A DNA stretch of 64,000 nt from Phytomonospora endophytica (GCF_014202425.1 NZ_JACHGT010000002.1:62001-126000), one strand, 5' to 3'; positions 9,076 through 18,846 are shown, counted from the stretch's first letter. The notes: generated from the sequence alone by a model not told the origin. Made by a program: numbers and translations.

Positions 9076-10704
9076 ATGGTGGACTACGCCGAACTCCGGG
9101 CCGCCCGGCCGGGCCCGCTGGTGACCGCCGGGGAGAAGGCCGCCTCCGTCGCCCGGGACCTCGACTCCTTCGCCGAGGACGTCCGGATCCAGCGCAAACG
9201 CCTGCCGGGACTGTGGTCGGGGAAGGACTCCGACGCCGCGCAGGCGGCGTTCACCACGCAGCAGCGGGACTACGAGCAGGCGACCGCGGCCTATGAGACC
9301 GTCGGCAACGCGCTGACCGAACTCGCCGCCGGCATCCAGCACGCCCAGAAGCTGCTCACGCAGGCCCACGAGATGGCGGCGTCGGTGCCGGCGAAGATCT
9401 CCGCGGACGGCACCGTCACCGCCGCACCGCCGCCCGAGGCCCGCAAGTCCGACGGCTGGATGGCCAACATCGCCACCGGAACCAAGGCCGTCGCCGACAA
9501 GATCGCCGAGGCGCTCAAGGCCGCCAACGAGGCCGACGGCCGCGCGAGCGGCAAGCTGGCCTCGGTGGTCACTCCCGACGCGGCGAACCTCAGCGACGCC
9601 GACCTCGCCGGCAAACTGCCCGGCAAGGACGTCGACACCCCGGCGGAGGTCGCCGCCTGGTGGAAGAGCCTGAGTCCCGCCGAGCAGGAGGCCCTGAAGA
9701 ACGAGTACCCCGGCAAGATCGGCGACCTCGACGGCGTCCCCGCCAAGGACCGCGACGACGCCAACCGCCTCAAGCTCGACAACCGCCAGCAGGAGATCGA
9801 AGACCGCGCCCGGCAGATCTACGACAAGCTCCACGACCCGGAGACCACCCCCGAGGAACGCGCGAAGCTCCAGCGCGAGCAACGAGAACTCGGCAAGGAG
9901 TGGGCGGCCCTCGACAAGCTGGAGAAGAAACTCGCCGAGGTCGACGCCAAGCCCGGCCCCGACACCCTCCTCCTCAAGTACGACACCGCCGACGACGGCA
10001 AGGCGATCGTGTCGATCGGCGACCCGGACAAGGCCGACAACGTCGTGACCTACGTGCCGGGCACGAAAGCCGACCTGGCGACCTTCGGCGAGGACCTCGA
10101 CCGCTCTTACACCACGCAGCAGGAGGCCGCCGCCGCCGACCCGAACAAGTCGACGGCGTCGATCACCTGGCTCGACTACGACGCCCCGGACAACCCGGCC
10201 CTCAACTCGCCGTCGGACTCCTACTTCAAGGCCGGCGCCAAGGATCTCGCCGACTTCCAAAACGGCCTGCGCGAGACCCACGAGGGCCCCGCGAAGTCGA
10301 ACAACACCGTCCTCGGCCACAGCTACGGCGGTTCGACCGTCGGCTACGCGGCCGACAAGTACGACCTCAAGGCCGACAACATCGTGCACGTCGCCTCACC
10401 CGGCAGCGGCCAGGAGGACCGCTCCGAGAAGGCCGACGGGTACGTCGGCAACCCGAAGGTCTACGCCACCCAGGGCGGCGGCGACCAGGTCGCCAACATC
10501 GACGTGCACGGACCGCGCACGATCTCACCTGAGTACGGGGCCAAGGTCTTCGACAGCGCCGACGCCGGGCACACCGGCTACTGGTCCAGCAAGGAGTTCA
10601 ACGACAACGTCGGCAAGATCGTGGTGGGCCGGGGCGACGAGGTGACCGCGCCGAAGGGGAAGGACTTCAACCCCTTCGACCAGCGGCCGATACCGCGGTG
10701 GTGA
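9076..10704 (+). CDS. DUF1023 alpha/beta hydrolase with WXG100-like N-terminal domain
   Basis: This 542-aa protein has two parts. Residues 1-110 are helical and include LPGLWSGKDSDAAQAAF, a W-x-G-like turn typical of type VII substrates. A long charged coiled linker follows (about 180-300). The C-terminal hydrolase (about 305-540) has the nucleophile elbow GHSYGG with Ser416, and plausible catalytic Asp470 (GGGDQV) and His499 (AGHTGY). DUF1023 proteins are an actinobacterial esterase/lipase-like family of largely unknown substrate. The ATG at 9076 has GAGGGAG upstream and follows the small helical gene in the same operon. Confidence 0.82.
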   Translation: MVDYAELRAARPGPLVTAGEKAASVARDLDSFAEDVRIQRKRLPGLWSGKDSDAAQAAFTTQQRDYEQATAAYETVGNALTELAAGIQHAQKLLTQAHEMAASVPAKISADGTVTAAPPPEARKSDGWMANIATGTKAVADKIAEALKAANEADGRASGKLASVVTPDAANLSDADLAGKLPGKDVDTPAEVAAWWKSLSPAEQEALKNEYPGKIGDLDGVPAKDRDDANRLKLDNRQQEIEDRARQIYDKLHDPETTPEERAKLQREQRELGKEWAALDKLEKKLAEVDAKPGPDTLLLKYDTADDGKAIVSIGDPDKADNVVTYVPGTKADLATFGEDLDRSYTTQQEAAAADPNKSTASITWLDYDAPDNPALNSPSDSYFKAGAKDLADFQNGLRETHEGPAKSNNTVLGHSYGGSTVGYAADKYDLKADNIVHVASPGSGQEDRSEKADGYVGNPKVYATQGGGDQVANIDVHGPRTISPEYGAKVFDSADAGHTGYWSSKEFNDNVGKIVVGRGDEVTAPKGKDFNPFDQRPIPRW

Positions 10705-10711
10705 ACCGGGT

Positions 10712-11116
10712 TCAGTCCTCGAACCACAACCCGATCTCCCGCTTCGCCGACTCCGGGGAGTCCGAGGCGTGGATCAGGTTCTCGCGGTTCGACAGCGACA
10801 GGTCGCCGCGGATCGTCCCGGGCGCGGCGGCGCGGCCGTCGGTCGCTCCGGCGAGGGCGCGCACGACGGTGATGGCCTCGTCGCCGGACACGATCAGCGA
10901 CACGAGGGGGCCGCTGGTCATGAACTCCTTCAGCGGCGGGTAGAACGGCTTCTCGACGTGCTCGGCGTAGTGCGCGTCGGCGAGCGCGGCGTCCATGGTG
11001 CGCAGCCGCATCGCCTCGATGCGCAGGCCCTTGCGCTCCAGCCGGCCGAGCACCTCGCCGACGAGGCCGCGGGCGACGGCGTCGGGCTTGATCAGGACCA
11101 GGGTCTGCTGGGACAC
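10712..11116 (-). CDS. ndk: Nucleoside diphosphate kinase
   Basis: Ndk transfers the gamma phosphate between nucleoside triphosphates and diphosphates. The 134-aa protein, close to the usual 136, starts SQQTLVLIKPDAVARG after the initiator and carries the phospho-acceptor His116 in NLIHASDS. The frame stays open upstream, but the GTG at 11116 is chosen because AAGGAGG lies 8 nt before it and the family begins at this point. In many actinobacteria ndk directly follows DUF4233 and folC; here about 3.3 kb of other genes separate them. Confidence 0.95.
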   Translation of the reverse strand: MSQQTLVLIKPDAVARGLVGEVLGRLERKGLRIEAMRLRTMDAALADAHYAEHVEKPFYPPLKEFMTSGPLVSLIVSGDEAITVVRALAGATDGRAAAPGTIRGDLSLSNRENLIHASDSPESAKREIGLWFED

Positions 11117-11356
11117 GGAAGTGGCCTCCTTGCGGCTTCGGTTGACCGTGGGCGGCCAGCTTAACCGGACGCGGCGGCCGGGCGGGGCCGCAGGGAGCGC
11201 TCGTCGAGGGATCGTGCCTGGTGAGGGGCTTGGTGAGACGTGGGCCACTCCGCCGGGCGCGCTCGCCGGGAGTGACCGGCAGGTTGCCCCCGGCGCGCGC
11301 GCCGATCTAAGCTGCGCGCAGGGCCCCGGAGGTCCTGTGTCCACAAGGGAGGGACC

Positions 11357-12271
11357 ATGGCGGTACGGCAGCGGCGGCCGGCTCGGCGGCCCATGTCCGG
11401 GCGCCTGCTGGGCGCGGGGCTGTTAATACTGCTCTCGCTGTTCACTCTCGCGCTGGCGGCGGGGAGCCGCAGCATCACGGCGGGCCTGCTGGCCTTCCTC
11501 CTGCTGGGCGGCGGTGTGGCGATCTTGACGCGTGAGCGCATCAGCAACAAACTGCGCCGGACCCCGCAGGCCGAGCCGCGCAATCCTCCCGGCCCGGTCG
11601 AGGAGTTCATCGCCGAGATGCGCGGTGACGACCCCGACGAAGAGGAAGAGGAGGAGGAGCCGCTCGACGAGAGCGAGCTCGCCTCGATCGACGATCTGGA
11701 GGCGCGGCTGCGCGTCGACGAGGATCCGTTGCCGCCGCCTCCGCCGCCCCCGGTGGCGCCGAGGCAGCGCCAGCCCGCCTGGGATCCCAAGCCGAAGCCC
11801 GGCGACCGCAACGAGCGCTACAGCGGCCATGTCGACGAGCTCGGTGGGCCGCTGGACGACTCGCGGGCCTTCGTGTCGGATGAGACCTTCCTGCCGGCGG
11901 CGTCGGTGCGCGACGTGGCGGCGACGCTGGTCGTCGCCGACATCGAGGTGTCGGTGGAGTTCTACACGGGTCTGCTGGGCCTGGTGGAGCTGGACCGTTC
12001 GGCCGACGCGGTGCTGCTGGAGGCCGGGTTCGGCCGGGTGCTGCTGGTCCGCCGTCGCGATGACACGCCGGAGCGGCACAGTCCGCTGATGCACCTGGCC
12101 CTTGAGGTGTCCGATGTGGACAACGCCTACCTGCAGTTGCAGGACCGGGGTGTGGTGTTCAGCCACGGTCCCCGGGCGGCGATCACCGGCGGGACCTACG
12201 AGGTCGTCGCGGCGTCCTTCAGCGACCCCGACGGGCACGGTCTGGCGATCACCGAGATACGGGAGCTGTGA
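11357..12271 (+). CDS. Membrane-anchored protein with C-terminal VOC (glyoxalase/bleomycin-resistance) domain
   Basis: This 304-aa protein starts with two membrane helices (about 16-35 and 40-58). A strongly acidic, proline-rich linker follows (about 75-165, with EEEEEEEPLDESE and PPPPPPPV). The last 115 residues form a VOC fold (ATLVVADIEVSVEFYTGLLG onward, ending DPDGHGLAITEI), the metal-binding class of glyoxalase I and fosfomycin/bleomycin resistance proteins. VOC proteins are usually soluble, so the anchor is odd. The ATG has GGAGGG upstream. The 3' end overlaps rarD on the other strand by 23 bp. Substrate unknown. Confidence 0.8.
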   Translation: MAVRQRRPARRPMSGRLLGAGLLILLSLFTLALAAGSRSITAGLLAFLLLGGGVAILTRERISNKLRRTPQAEPRNPPGPVEEFIAEMRGDDPDEEEEEEEPLDESELASIDDLEARLRVDEDPLPPPPPPPVAPRQRQPAWDPKPKPGDRNERYSGHVDELGGPLDDSRAFVSDETFLPAASVRDVAATLVVADIEVSVEFYTGLLGLVELDRSADAVLLEAGFGRVLLVRRRDDTPERHSPLMHLALEVSDVDNAYLQLQDRGVVFSHGPRAAITGGTYEVVAASFSDPDGHGLAITEIREL

Positions 12272-13205
12272 CCACGGCGGGCTCGGAGACCGGGCGCCGA
12301 AGCCGGCGCGAGCGGCGGAGGCCGTCGGCGCTGAAGATCAGCAGGGCCGCCCAGACCAGCCCGAAGCCGATCCACCGGCCGGGCGGCATCGCCTCGCCGA
12401 AGACGGTGACCCCGAAGACGAACTGGAGCACCGGCCCGACGTACTGGATCATGCCCAGCACCGACAGCGGCAGCCGGTTGGCCGCCGCGCCGAAGAACAG
12501 CAGCGGCACCGCCGTCACCACGCCGGCGCCGGCGAGCAGCAGCGACTGGGCCCAGGACACCGACGTGAACGTGCCCTCGCCGGCCGCCTCCAGCCAGCCG
12601 ATGAAGACCAGCGCGGGCAGCGCCATGAACACCGACTCCACGAACAGGCTCTCGGCCGGCGGGAGCCCCAGGCGCTTCTTCACCGCGCCGTAGGCGGCGA
12701 AGCTGAAGGCCAGGGTCAGCGCGATCCACGGCGGGTGCCCGTAGTCGATGGTGAGTACCCCGACGGCCAGCGCGCCGACCACCACGGCCGCCCACTGCCA
12801 CGTGCGCAGGCGCTCCCGGAAGAACAGCACGCCCAGGGCGACCGACACGAGCGGGTTGATGAAGTAGCCGAGCGAGGTCTCCACGACCCGGTCGGCGTTG
12901 ACGCCGTAGATGTAGACGCCCCAGTTGACCGTGATGACGGTGGCGGCGACGCCCACGCCGAAGAGCTTGCGGCGGTCGCGCAGAAGCGTGCGCAGCGCTC
13001 CCGGCCCGTTGAGTGGGTCGCGGCGGCGGCCGCGGAACCACACGCCGCACAGGAGCAGCCCGGTGAAGACCACCGACCAGAGGATGCGGTGGCCGAGGAT
13101 CTCGACGGGTCCTGCGGGCCGCAGGAGCTTCCAGTACAAGGGGACCAGGCCCCACAGGCCGTACGCCGCGAAGGCGAACGCGTAGCCACGGCGGGTGTCG
13201 CTCAC
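12249..13205 (-). CDS. rarD: RarD-type EamA transporter
   Basis: This 318-aa protein of the drug/metabolite transporter superfamily has about ten membrane helices as two EamA repeats. The opening GYAFAFAAYGLWGLVPLYWK and HRILWSVVFTGLL are hallmarks of RarD. RarD is named for chloramphenicol sensitivity; its real substrate is not settled. A GTG start at 13205 gives the family length. It converges on the VOC gene with a 23-bp overlap. Confidence 0.9.
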   Translation of the reverse strand: MSDTRRGYAFAFAAYGLWGLVPLYWKLLRPAGPVEILGHRILWSVVFTGLLLCGVWFRGRRRDPLNGPGALRTLLRDRRKLFGVGVAATVITVNWGVYIYGVNADRVVETSLGYFINPLVSVALGVLFFRERLRTWQWAAVVVGALAVGVLTIDYGHPPWIALTLAFSFAAYGAVKKRLGLPPAESLFVESVFMALPALVFIGWLEAAGEGTFTSVSWAQSLLLAGAGVVTAVPLLFFGAAANRLPLSVLGMIQYVGPVLQFVFGVTVFGEAMPPGRWIGFGLVWAALLIFSADGLRRSRRLRRPVSEPAVVTAPVSR

Positions 13206-13429
13206 CGCGCAAACGTACGGGGCGGTGTGGGTACCCGCAACTTACCGGCGGGCGCCGGTGAGGCCGCCTGCGAGGCTGGTGGCGGGCGGGACGCGGTGCC
13301 TGTGCCGAAGCTCACCGGGAGGCACGGCGAGGCTGCCCGCGCCCGACCGGAACACGCGCTTCCCTCGGCATCCCCAGGGGTCCCGACAAGCACGGTACGG
13401 ACGGATCGCGGCGTTCTCCGCCGGGGCGC

Positions 13430-14500
13430 CTACTTCTCGACGTCCTTGTTCACCAGGTCGGCGTGCTCGGCGAGGAAGGGTTCGAGGCCGTCGTCGGCGA
13501 TGGCCTTCCACAGGTCCTTCGCGGTGTCCTCGGCGACCAGCACCTCCGCCGCCCCGATGGTCTGCGGGGTCGTCGGCACCTTCACCATCGTCATCGCGCC
13601 CGGTTTGATGCCGCGCAGGGTGTAGGCGACGTCGGTCGGGCGCATCCCCGTCGGGCACTGCACGGTCAAGGTGGCGCCGACCTTCTCGATCAGCGTCGTG
13701 ATCTTGGTCGGATCCGACAGGTAGCCCTGCTCCTCGGCCCGCTTCAGCAGCGACTTGACGAAACGCTGCTGCATGCGCTGGCGCGCGAAGTCGCCGTCCG
13801 CGTACATCTTGCGCTGGCGGACGATGTCGAGCGCGTCCTTGGCCTGGTACTCCTTGCAGCCCTTCTTGAAGGTCTTGTAGCTGTGGATGGAGGTGATGGT
13901 CTCCTCAAGGCACAGCTCGACACCGCCGACGAGGTCGACGACCTCCTTGAAGCTGTTGAAGTTGATGATGGCCGCGCCGTCGAACTTCAGGTCGGTGAAA
14001 CCGCTGACGGTCTCGGCGAGGAGCTTGAAGCGCTTGGCGCGGGTGTCGCCGCCGAAGACGTAGGCGGCGTTGACGCGCTCCTCACAGCCGGTCTCGCCGT
14101 CCCAGCAGCGCGGGATCTTCACCCACAGGTCCCGTGGGATCGAGATCAGATAGGCCTTGTCGAGGCCCTTCGGGATGTGCAGGATCATGATCGTGTCGGT
14201 GCGCGCCTCGGCGTCGACGTCCTTGGCGTCGCGCGAGTCGGTGCCGATCATGAGGAAGTTCAGCGGCCCGTTCGTGGCGACGTAGTCGACGCCGGTCTGG
14301 ACGGCGGTCTCGCCGAGCAGGTCCTCCTCGACGACGGCGTCGTTGACCGTCTCGGTGAGCATGCGCGCGTAGACCACCGCGCCGCCCGAGGCGGCCATGA
14401 GCAGGACGCCGCAGAACACCAGGATCTTCGCCCACAGCGGACTTCTGCGCCGATCACGGCTCGTGCCGCGCTCGCCGTCACCACGACGCTTCCAGGCCAT
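13430..14500 (-). CDS. LytR-CpsA-Psr (LCP) family cell-wall ligase
   Basis: LCP proteins transfer lipid-linked glycopolymers onto peptidoglycan outside the membrane. The 356-aa protein has a basic cytoplasmic N terminus (1-22), one membrane helix (about 24-46) and an extracellular LCP domain (about 95-300). The domain has the conserved Asp/Arg segments GTDSRD, ARTDTIMILH and ISIPRDLWV that bind pyrophosphate. Four extracellular Cys (RCWDGETGC, and the pair around ELCLEE and KKGCKEY) may form disulfides. The gene is on the minus strand with 110 bp of upstream non-coding DNA before DUF4233. Confidence 0.92.
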   Translation of the reverse strand: MAWKRRGDGERGTSRDRRRSPLWAKILVFCGVLLMAASGGAVVYARMLTETVNDAVVEEDLLGETAVQTGVDYVATNGPLNFLMIGTDSRDAKDVDAEARTDTIMILHIPKGLDKAYLISIPRDLWVKIPRCWDGETGCEERVNAAYVFGGDTRAKRFKLLAETVSGFTDLKFDGAAIINFNSFKEVVDLVGGVELCLEETITSIHSYKTFKKGCKEYQAKDALDIVRQRKMYADGDFARQRMQQRFVKSLLKRAEEQGYLSDPTKITTLIEKVGATLTVQCPTGMRPTDVAYTLRGIKPGAMTMVKVPTTPQTIGAAEVLVAEDTAKDLWKAIADDGLEPFLAEHADLVNKDVEK

Positions 14501-14610
14501 GATCGTCCGTCCTCGATGAAGGTGAAAGTCTCTTCATGGAGGAAAACGCGTTCAGATGACGGATCGGTTGCGCCGGAGAGGACCGTGACCAATCCGACGC
14601 CGAGTCGAGA

Positions 14611-15036
14611 TCAAAGATCACGGACCGGCGGGCGCGACAGCACCCTCCGCACGTGCAGCGAGTACAGCCACACCAGGGCGAACACCACGCCGATCGCGGT
14701 GAGCATCCAGTGGAGGGGATAGCAGGCGAGCAGTGCGGCCTGGACGGCCCAGCCCGCGTGCCACGCCCACGGGCGTCGCATCATCCCGGCGAGCGCCATC
14801 GACGCGACCGACAGCGCGACCACGACACCGATCGCCAGGCCGACGTTGGGCACGTCGAGCATGTTCAAGGGCGCGATCGCCAGCAGGAGGACGAGCCCTT
14901 CCAGGGCGAGCACCATCGCGCCGAGACCGCGGACGGCCCGCTGGGGGTCGCGCAGGCCCGAGCGTGTCGCGTCGTCCGCGTCATTGGGCTCGGCCTGGTC
15001 GACGGCGTCTTCGCGCACCTGTTCCACGCCAGCCAT
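14611..15036 (-). CDS. DUF4233 membrane protein
   Basis: This 141-aa protein has about four membrane helices after a charged N terminus of about 30 residues. DUF4233 is an actinobacterial family of unknown function that typically sits just after folC and before ndk, as here with folC 19 bp upstream. The basic C terminus (HVRRVLSRPPVRDL) should be cytoplasmic. The ATG at 15036 lacks a clear ribosome site, so it may be translated by coupling to folC. Confidence 0.85.
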   Translation of the reverse strand: MAGVEQVREDAVDQAEPNDADDATRSGLRDPQRAVRGLGAMVLALEGLVLLLAIAPLNMLDVPNVGLAIGVVVALSVASMALAGMMRRPWAWHAGWAVQAALLACYPLHWMLTAIGVVFALVWLYSLHVRRVLSRPPVRDL

Positions 15037-15055
15037 GGTACGGGGGTGGGGGCGG

Positions 15056-16375
15056 TCACTCCCTGACGAGCAGGGTGCGGGCCTCCCCGACGAGGTAGGC
15101 CGAGCCGGTGATGAGGACGCCCGAGGCGCCGAGGGTGATGCCGGAGGCGTCCTCGGCGCGCTGGACGGCCAGTTCGATCGCCTCGGGCAGGGACGGCTCG
15201 GACTGCACGCGCTCCTCGCCCATGATGTCCTCGGCGATGCGGGTGAGCTTCGCCGGCGCCATCGCCCGGGGGTTGGTGCTGCGGGTGACGATGAGCTGGT
15301 CGGTGATGGGCTCCAGGAGCTCCAGCATGCCCGCGACGTCCTTGTCGGCGACGACGCCGATGACCACGACGAGGCGTTCGAAACCGAACTCCTCGCTGAC
15401 GGCCTTGACGGTGGCGGCCATGCCGTGCGGGTTGTGGGCGACGTCGAGGAGGACCGTCGGCGCGGTCCGGACGCGTTCCATCCGGCCCGGTGAGGTGACC
15501 TGTGCGAAGCCCTCGCGCACGACCTCGGCGTCGAGTCCGGCGCCGAGCAGCGACTCGACGGCGGCGAGCGCGATGGCCGCGTTCTGCGCCTGGTGGCCGC
15601 CGTGGAGGGGGACGAAGACCTCTTCGTAGCGTTCCCCGATGCCCTGGAGGGTGAGGACCTGGCCGCCGAAGGCGAGGTAGCGCTCGGTGACGCCGAAGTC
15701 CTTGCCTTCGCGCATCACGGTGGCGCCGACCTGGGCGGAGCGGCGCAGGAGGGGTTCGAGGGCCTCGGGTTCCTGTTCGGCGGTGACGAGGGTGGCGCCC
15801 TTGTGGATGATGCCGGCCTTCATGTCGGCGATGTCCTCGATGCGGTCGCCGAGCCATTCGGTGTGGTCGAGCCCGATGGGCGTGACGACCGCCACTTCGG
15901 CGCCGAGGACGTTGGTGGCGTCGGTCTCGCCGCCGAGACCGACCTCGATGACGCCGACGTCGACGGGCGCGTCGGCGAAGGCGGCGAAGGCGAGGGCCGT
16001 GGTGACGTCGAAGTAGGTGAGGCTCTCGTCGTACTTCTCGTCGGCCAGCTTCGCGAGGGGCGCGACCTCCCGGTAGACGCGGACGAAGTCGTCTTCGGAG
16101 ATGTACTCGCCGTCGATGCTGACGCGTTCGACGATGGAGCGCAGGTGGGGGCTGGTGTAGCGCCCGGTGCGCAGGCCGTGGGCCCGCAGCAGCGACTCGA
16201 TCATGCGCGCGGTCGTGGTCTTGCCGTTGGTCCCGGTGATGTGGATCGAACGGAACGCGCGCTCGGGGTTGCCGAGAAGGTCGAGGAGCGCTTTGATGCG
16301 TTCGAGCTTGAAGACCCAGCGGCTGAAGCCGCGAGCCTCCAGCTCGGCGTTGACGGCGGCGAAGTCTTCGGTCAC
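15056..16375 (-). CDS. folC: Folylpolyglutamate/dihydrofolate synthase
   Basis: FolC makes dihydrofolate and adds glutamates to folates in the cytoplasm. The 439-aa protein has a P-loop (ITGTNGKTTTARMIES), the following YTSPHL that binds the substrate, and the Mur-ligase C-terminal motif LLDVAHNPHG. It starts with GTG at 16375. Folate synthesis and tRNA charging genes (folC and valS) are neighbours in many actinobacteria; here efeUOB and an MFS gene sit between them. Confidence 0.95.
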   Translation of the reverse strand: MTEDFAAVNAELEARGFSRWVFKLERIKALLDLLGNPERAFRSIHITGTNGKTTTARMIESLLRAHGLRTGRYTSPHLRSIVERVSIDGEYISEDDFVRVYREVAPLAKLADEKYDESLTYFDVTTALAFAAFADAPVDVGVIEVGLGGETDATNVLGAEVAVVTPIGLDHTEWLGDRIEDIADMKAGIIHKGATLVTAEQEPEALEPLLRRSAQVGATVMREGKDFGVTERYLAFGGQVLTLQGIGERYEEVFVPLHGGHQAQNAAIALAAVESLLGAGLDAEVVREGFAQVTSPGRMERVRTAPTVLLDVAHNPHGMAATVKAVSEEFGFERLVVVIGVVADKDVAGMLELLEPITDQLIVTRSTNPRAMAPAKLTRIAEDIMGEERVQSEPSLPEAIELAVQRAEDASGITLGASGVLITGSAYLVGEARTLLVRE

Positions 16376-16412
16376 CTGGTCAGGGTAGACGCGGCTTCCG
16401 GCGCCCGCACTC

Positions 16413-17687
16413 CTACCCGAACAACCCTTCGCCCCAGAACCCGCCGGGCCCCTTCACCCCCGGCGGGCAGGCGAACAAACCGCTGCCCACGTGCCGGATG
16501 TACTCGTTGAGCACGTCCGAGGCCAGATTGAGCTGCACCGGCACGAACCCGGTCCGCGGGTCACGCTGGTAGGCGATGAAGAACAGCCCCGCGTCCAGCC
16601 TGCCCAGCCCGTCCGAGCCGTCGGTGAAGTTGTACCCCCGCCGCAGCATGCGCGCGCCGTTGGTCGTCGAGTGGTGGGCGAGCCGGACGTGGGCCTGCAT
16701 GGGGATGGCCGGGGTCCCGTCGGCGCCGGCCTTGCCGAAGTCGAGCTCGTCGAACTCCTTGACGCCGCCGAGGGGCGCGCCCGAGCCCTTGGTCCGGCCG
16801 ATGATCGTCTCCTGCTCGCCGAGGGGCGTCCGGTCCCAGGTCTCGATCGTCATCCGGATGCGGCGGGTGACCACATAGGACCCGCCGGCCATCCACGCCG
16901 GGCCTTCGCCTTCGGGCACCCACACGTGCTCGCCGAGCAGCGCGGTGTCCTCGGCCTTGAGGTTGTTGGTCCCGTCCTTGAAGCCCATCATGTTGCGCGG
17001 GGTCGTCTGCTCCCGCGAGGTCGCCGAGGTCCGGCCGAAACCGAGCTGCGACCAGCGCACCGAGACCTTCCCGAAGCCGATCCGCGCGAGGTTGCGGATC
17101 GCGTGCACGGCGACCTGCGGGTCGTAGGCGCAGGCCTGGACGCACAGGTCGCCGTCGGAGATCTCGGGCCGCAGGGCATCGCCGACGAAGTGCGGCAGCT
17201 CGGCGAGCGCCTCGGGTTTGCGGTCGGCGAGGCCGAAGCGGTCGCGGCCTTCGGCGTCGACGAACAGCGAGGGCCCGAAACCGATGGTCAGCGTCAGCCC
17301 GCCGGGCGGCAGGTCGAGGGCCTCGCCGGTGTCGTCGGGCGGCGCCGCGGGGTGGCCGTCGACGGCGCCGGTCGCCCCCGCGGGGCGACCGGCGGTCATC
17401 TGTGCGGCGGCCTCGCTCCAGGCGCGCAGCAGTGCGACCAGGTCGTCCCTCGACTCGGTGATCAGGTCGAAGGCCGCGAAGTGCAGACGGTCCTGCGCGG
17501 GCGTGACGATCCCGGCCTGGTGCTCGCCGTAGAACTCGATCGGCCCGTCCACGTCGGCCGCGTGCGCGGTCCCTTGTGGACCGTAGGCGATCGAGGCGCC
17601 CGCGACGCCGACGGCGACACCCGCGCCGCCGACGACCCCGAGCATCGCCCGGCGTGACAGTCCGCTCTGGTCGGTGCTGCTGCTCAT
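16413..17687 (-). CDS. efeB: EfeB-like Tat-exported DyP-type heme peroxidase
   Basis: This is the deferrochelatase/peroxidase part of the EfeUOB iron-uptake system, acting outside the membrane. The 424-aa protein has a twin-arginine signal (SRRAML, then a hydrophobic segment about 18-40), the DyP motif GFKDGTNN with its catalytic Asp, and a likely proximal heme His in QAHVRLAHHS followed by the RRGYNF segment. It lies 10 bp after efeO on the same strand. The order U-O-B and the iron boxes upstream of efeU support co-regulation by iron. Confidence 0.93.
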   Translation of the reverse strand: MSSSTDQSGLSRRAMLGVVGGAGVAVGVAGASIAYGPQGTAHAADVDGPIEFYGEHQAGIVTPAQDRLHFAAFDLITESRDDLVALLRAWSEAAAQMTAGRPAGATGAVDGHPAAPPDDTGEALDLPPGGLTLTIGFGPSLFVDAEGRDRFGLADRKPEALAELPHFVGDALRPEISDGDLCVQACAYDPQVAVHAIRNLARIGFGKVSVRWSQLGFGRTSATSREQTTPRNMMGFKDGTNNLKAEDTALLGEHVWVPEGEGPAWMAGGSYVVTRRIRMTIETWDRTPLGEQETIIGRTKGSGAPLGGVKEFDELDFGKAGADGTPAIPMQAHVRLAHHSTTNGARMLRRGYNFTDGSDGLGRLDAGLFFIAYQRDPRTGFVPVQLNLASDVLNEYIRHVGSGLFACPPGVKGPGGFWGEGLFG

Positions 17688-17697
17688 GTCGTTTCCC

Positions 17698-18846
17698 CTA
17701 CTGGGTCGGCAGGACCTTGGCGCCGACGTGGCTCAGCGGCTCGGCGAGCGCGTTGATCACGTCGGACAGCTCCTTGAGGTCGGCGTCGGTCAGCTCGGTG
17801 TGCAGCTTCCAGCCGTCGCCCTTCCTGTGCTGCGCCAGGGTGTCGTTGACGTTCTTGAAGGCGGTGTCGAGGGTGCCGAGGAAGGCCGCGTCGCGTGCGG
17901 CGAGGACCGGGCGCAGCGCCTCGATGGCCTGCTGGGCACCGCTGATGTTGGCGTTGAAGTCCCACAGGTCGGTGTGCGAGAACTCGTCCTCCTCACCGGT
18001 CATCTTGGTGCTGGCGACCTCGTCGAGGAGTTCCTTGGCGCCGTTGCCGACCTGGGCGGCGGTCAGTTCGGCGCCCTTGGCCTTCTCGGCGATCTCCTTG
18101 ACGTCGGTGAGCAGCTTGTCGGCCATCTCACCGGACTTGGAGATGTCCTTGGTCTCCCACAGGTCCTTCTCCAGCTTGTGGAAGCCGGTGAACTCGCCGC
18201 CCTCGGGCACGTCGCCTTCGCGGCCGTCGATGATCGGGTCGAGGTCGCCGAAGATCTCGGCGACGGGCTCGATGCGCTCCCACGGCTCGCGGGCGAGCGG
18301 GAAGAGGCGCTTGGCCTCGTCGGCGTCGCCCTTCTTGACGGCCTCGGTGAACTGGCCGGTCAGGGTGACGAGCTCGTCGGCCTGGGTGGCGACGTACTGC
18401 TTGTAGGTAGCCACGGCGGCGGCCAGTTCGGCGTCGTCGGCCGCGGCGGCGTCGTCACCGGTGACGGTGAGGGTCTGGCGGATGCCGTCGCCGACCATGC
18501 CGGGCTTGCAGGTGCCCTGGTAGGAGCCCGACTTCAGCGGCACGGTGAGCTTGCGGGACAGGCCGGGGGCGATGTTCTCCACCTCACCGACGATGAGGTC
18601 GTCGGGTCCGTAGACGTAGAACTCGGTGACCTGCGTGCCCTTGTTCTCGACCGCGAAGGTGTAGTTGCCGGTGGTCAGGTCGGTCTTGGAGAGCGTGCAC
18701 TCGGTGTCGGTGGCGGTGACCGCGATCTCGTTGCCGGCGGGCGTTTCGCCGCCGCCGGCGTCGTCACCGCCGCAGCCGGCGAGTGCCAGGGCGACCGTCG
18801 CGGCGAGTGCGCCGCCGATCATCAGCCGGTTGTGGGGGGCGTTCAT
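17698..18846 (-). CDS. efeO: EfeO iron-binding lipoprotein
   Basis: EfeO is thought to deliver iron to the EfeU permease. The 382-aa protein has a lipobox (L-A-G-C, Cys25), an N-terminal cupredoxin-like domain (about 40-145) and a C-terminal M75 imelysin-like domain with the metal motif GFHKLEKDLW (HxxE). The frame is open farther upstream, but the ATG at 18846 is right: it makes a signal peptide and overlaps the efeU stop by 4 bp. Confidence 0.93.
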   Translation of the reverse strand: MNAPHNRLMIGGALAATVALALAGCGGDDAGGGETPAGNEIAVTATDTECTLSKTDLTTGNYTFAVENKGTQVTEFYVYGPDDLIVGEVENIAPGLSRKLTVPLKSGSYQGTCKPGMVGDGIRQTLTVTGDDAAAADDAELAAAVATYKQYVATQADELVTLTGQFTEAVKKGDADEAKRLFPLAREPWERIEPVAEIFGDLDPIIDGREGDVPEGGEFTGFHKLEKDLWETKDISKSGEMADKLLTDVKEIAEKAKGAELTAAQVGNGAKELLDEVASTKMTGEEDEFSHTDLWDFNANISGAQQAIEALRPVLAARDAAFLGTLDTAFKNVNDTLAQHRKGDGWKLHTELTDADLKELSDVINALAEPLSHVGAKVLPTQ

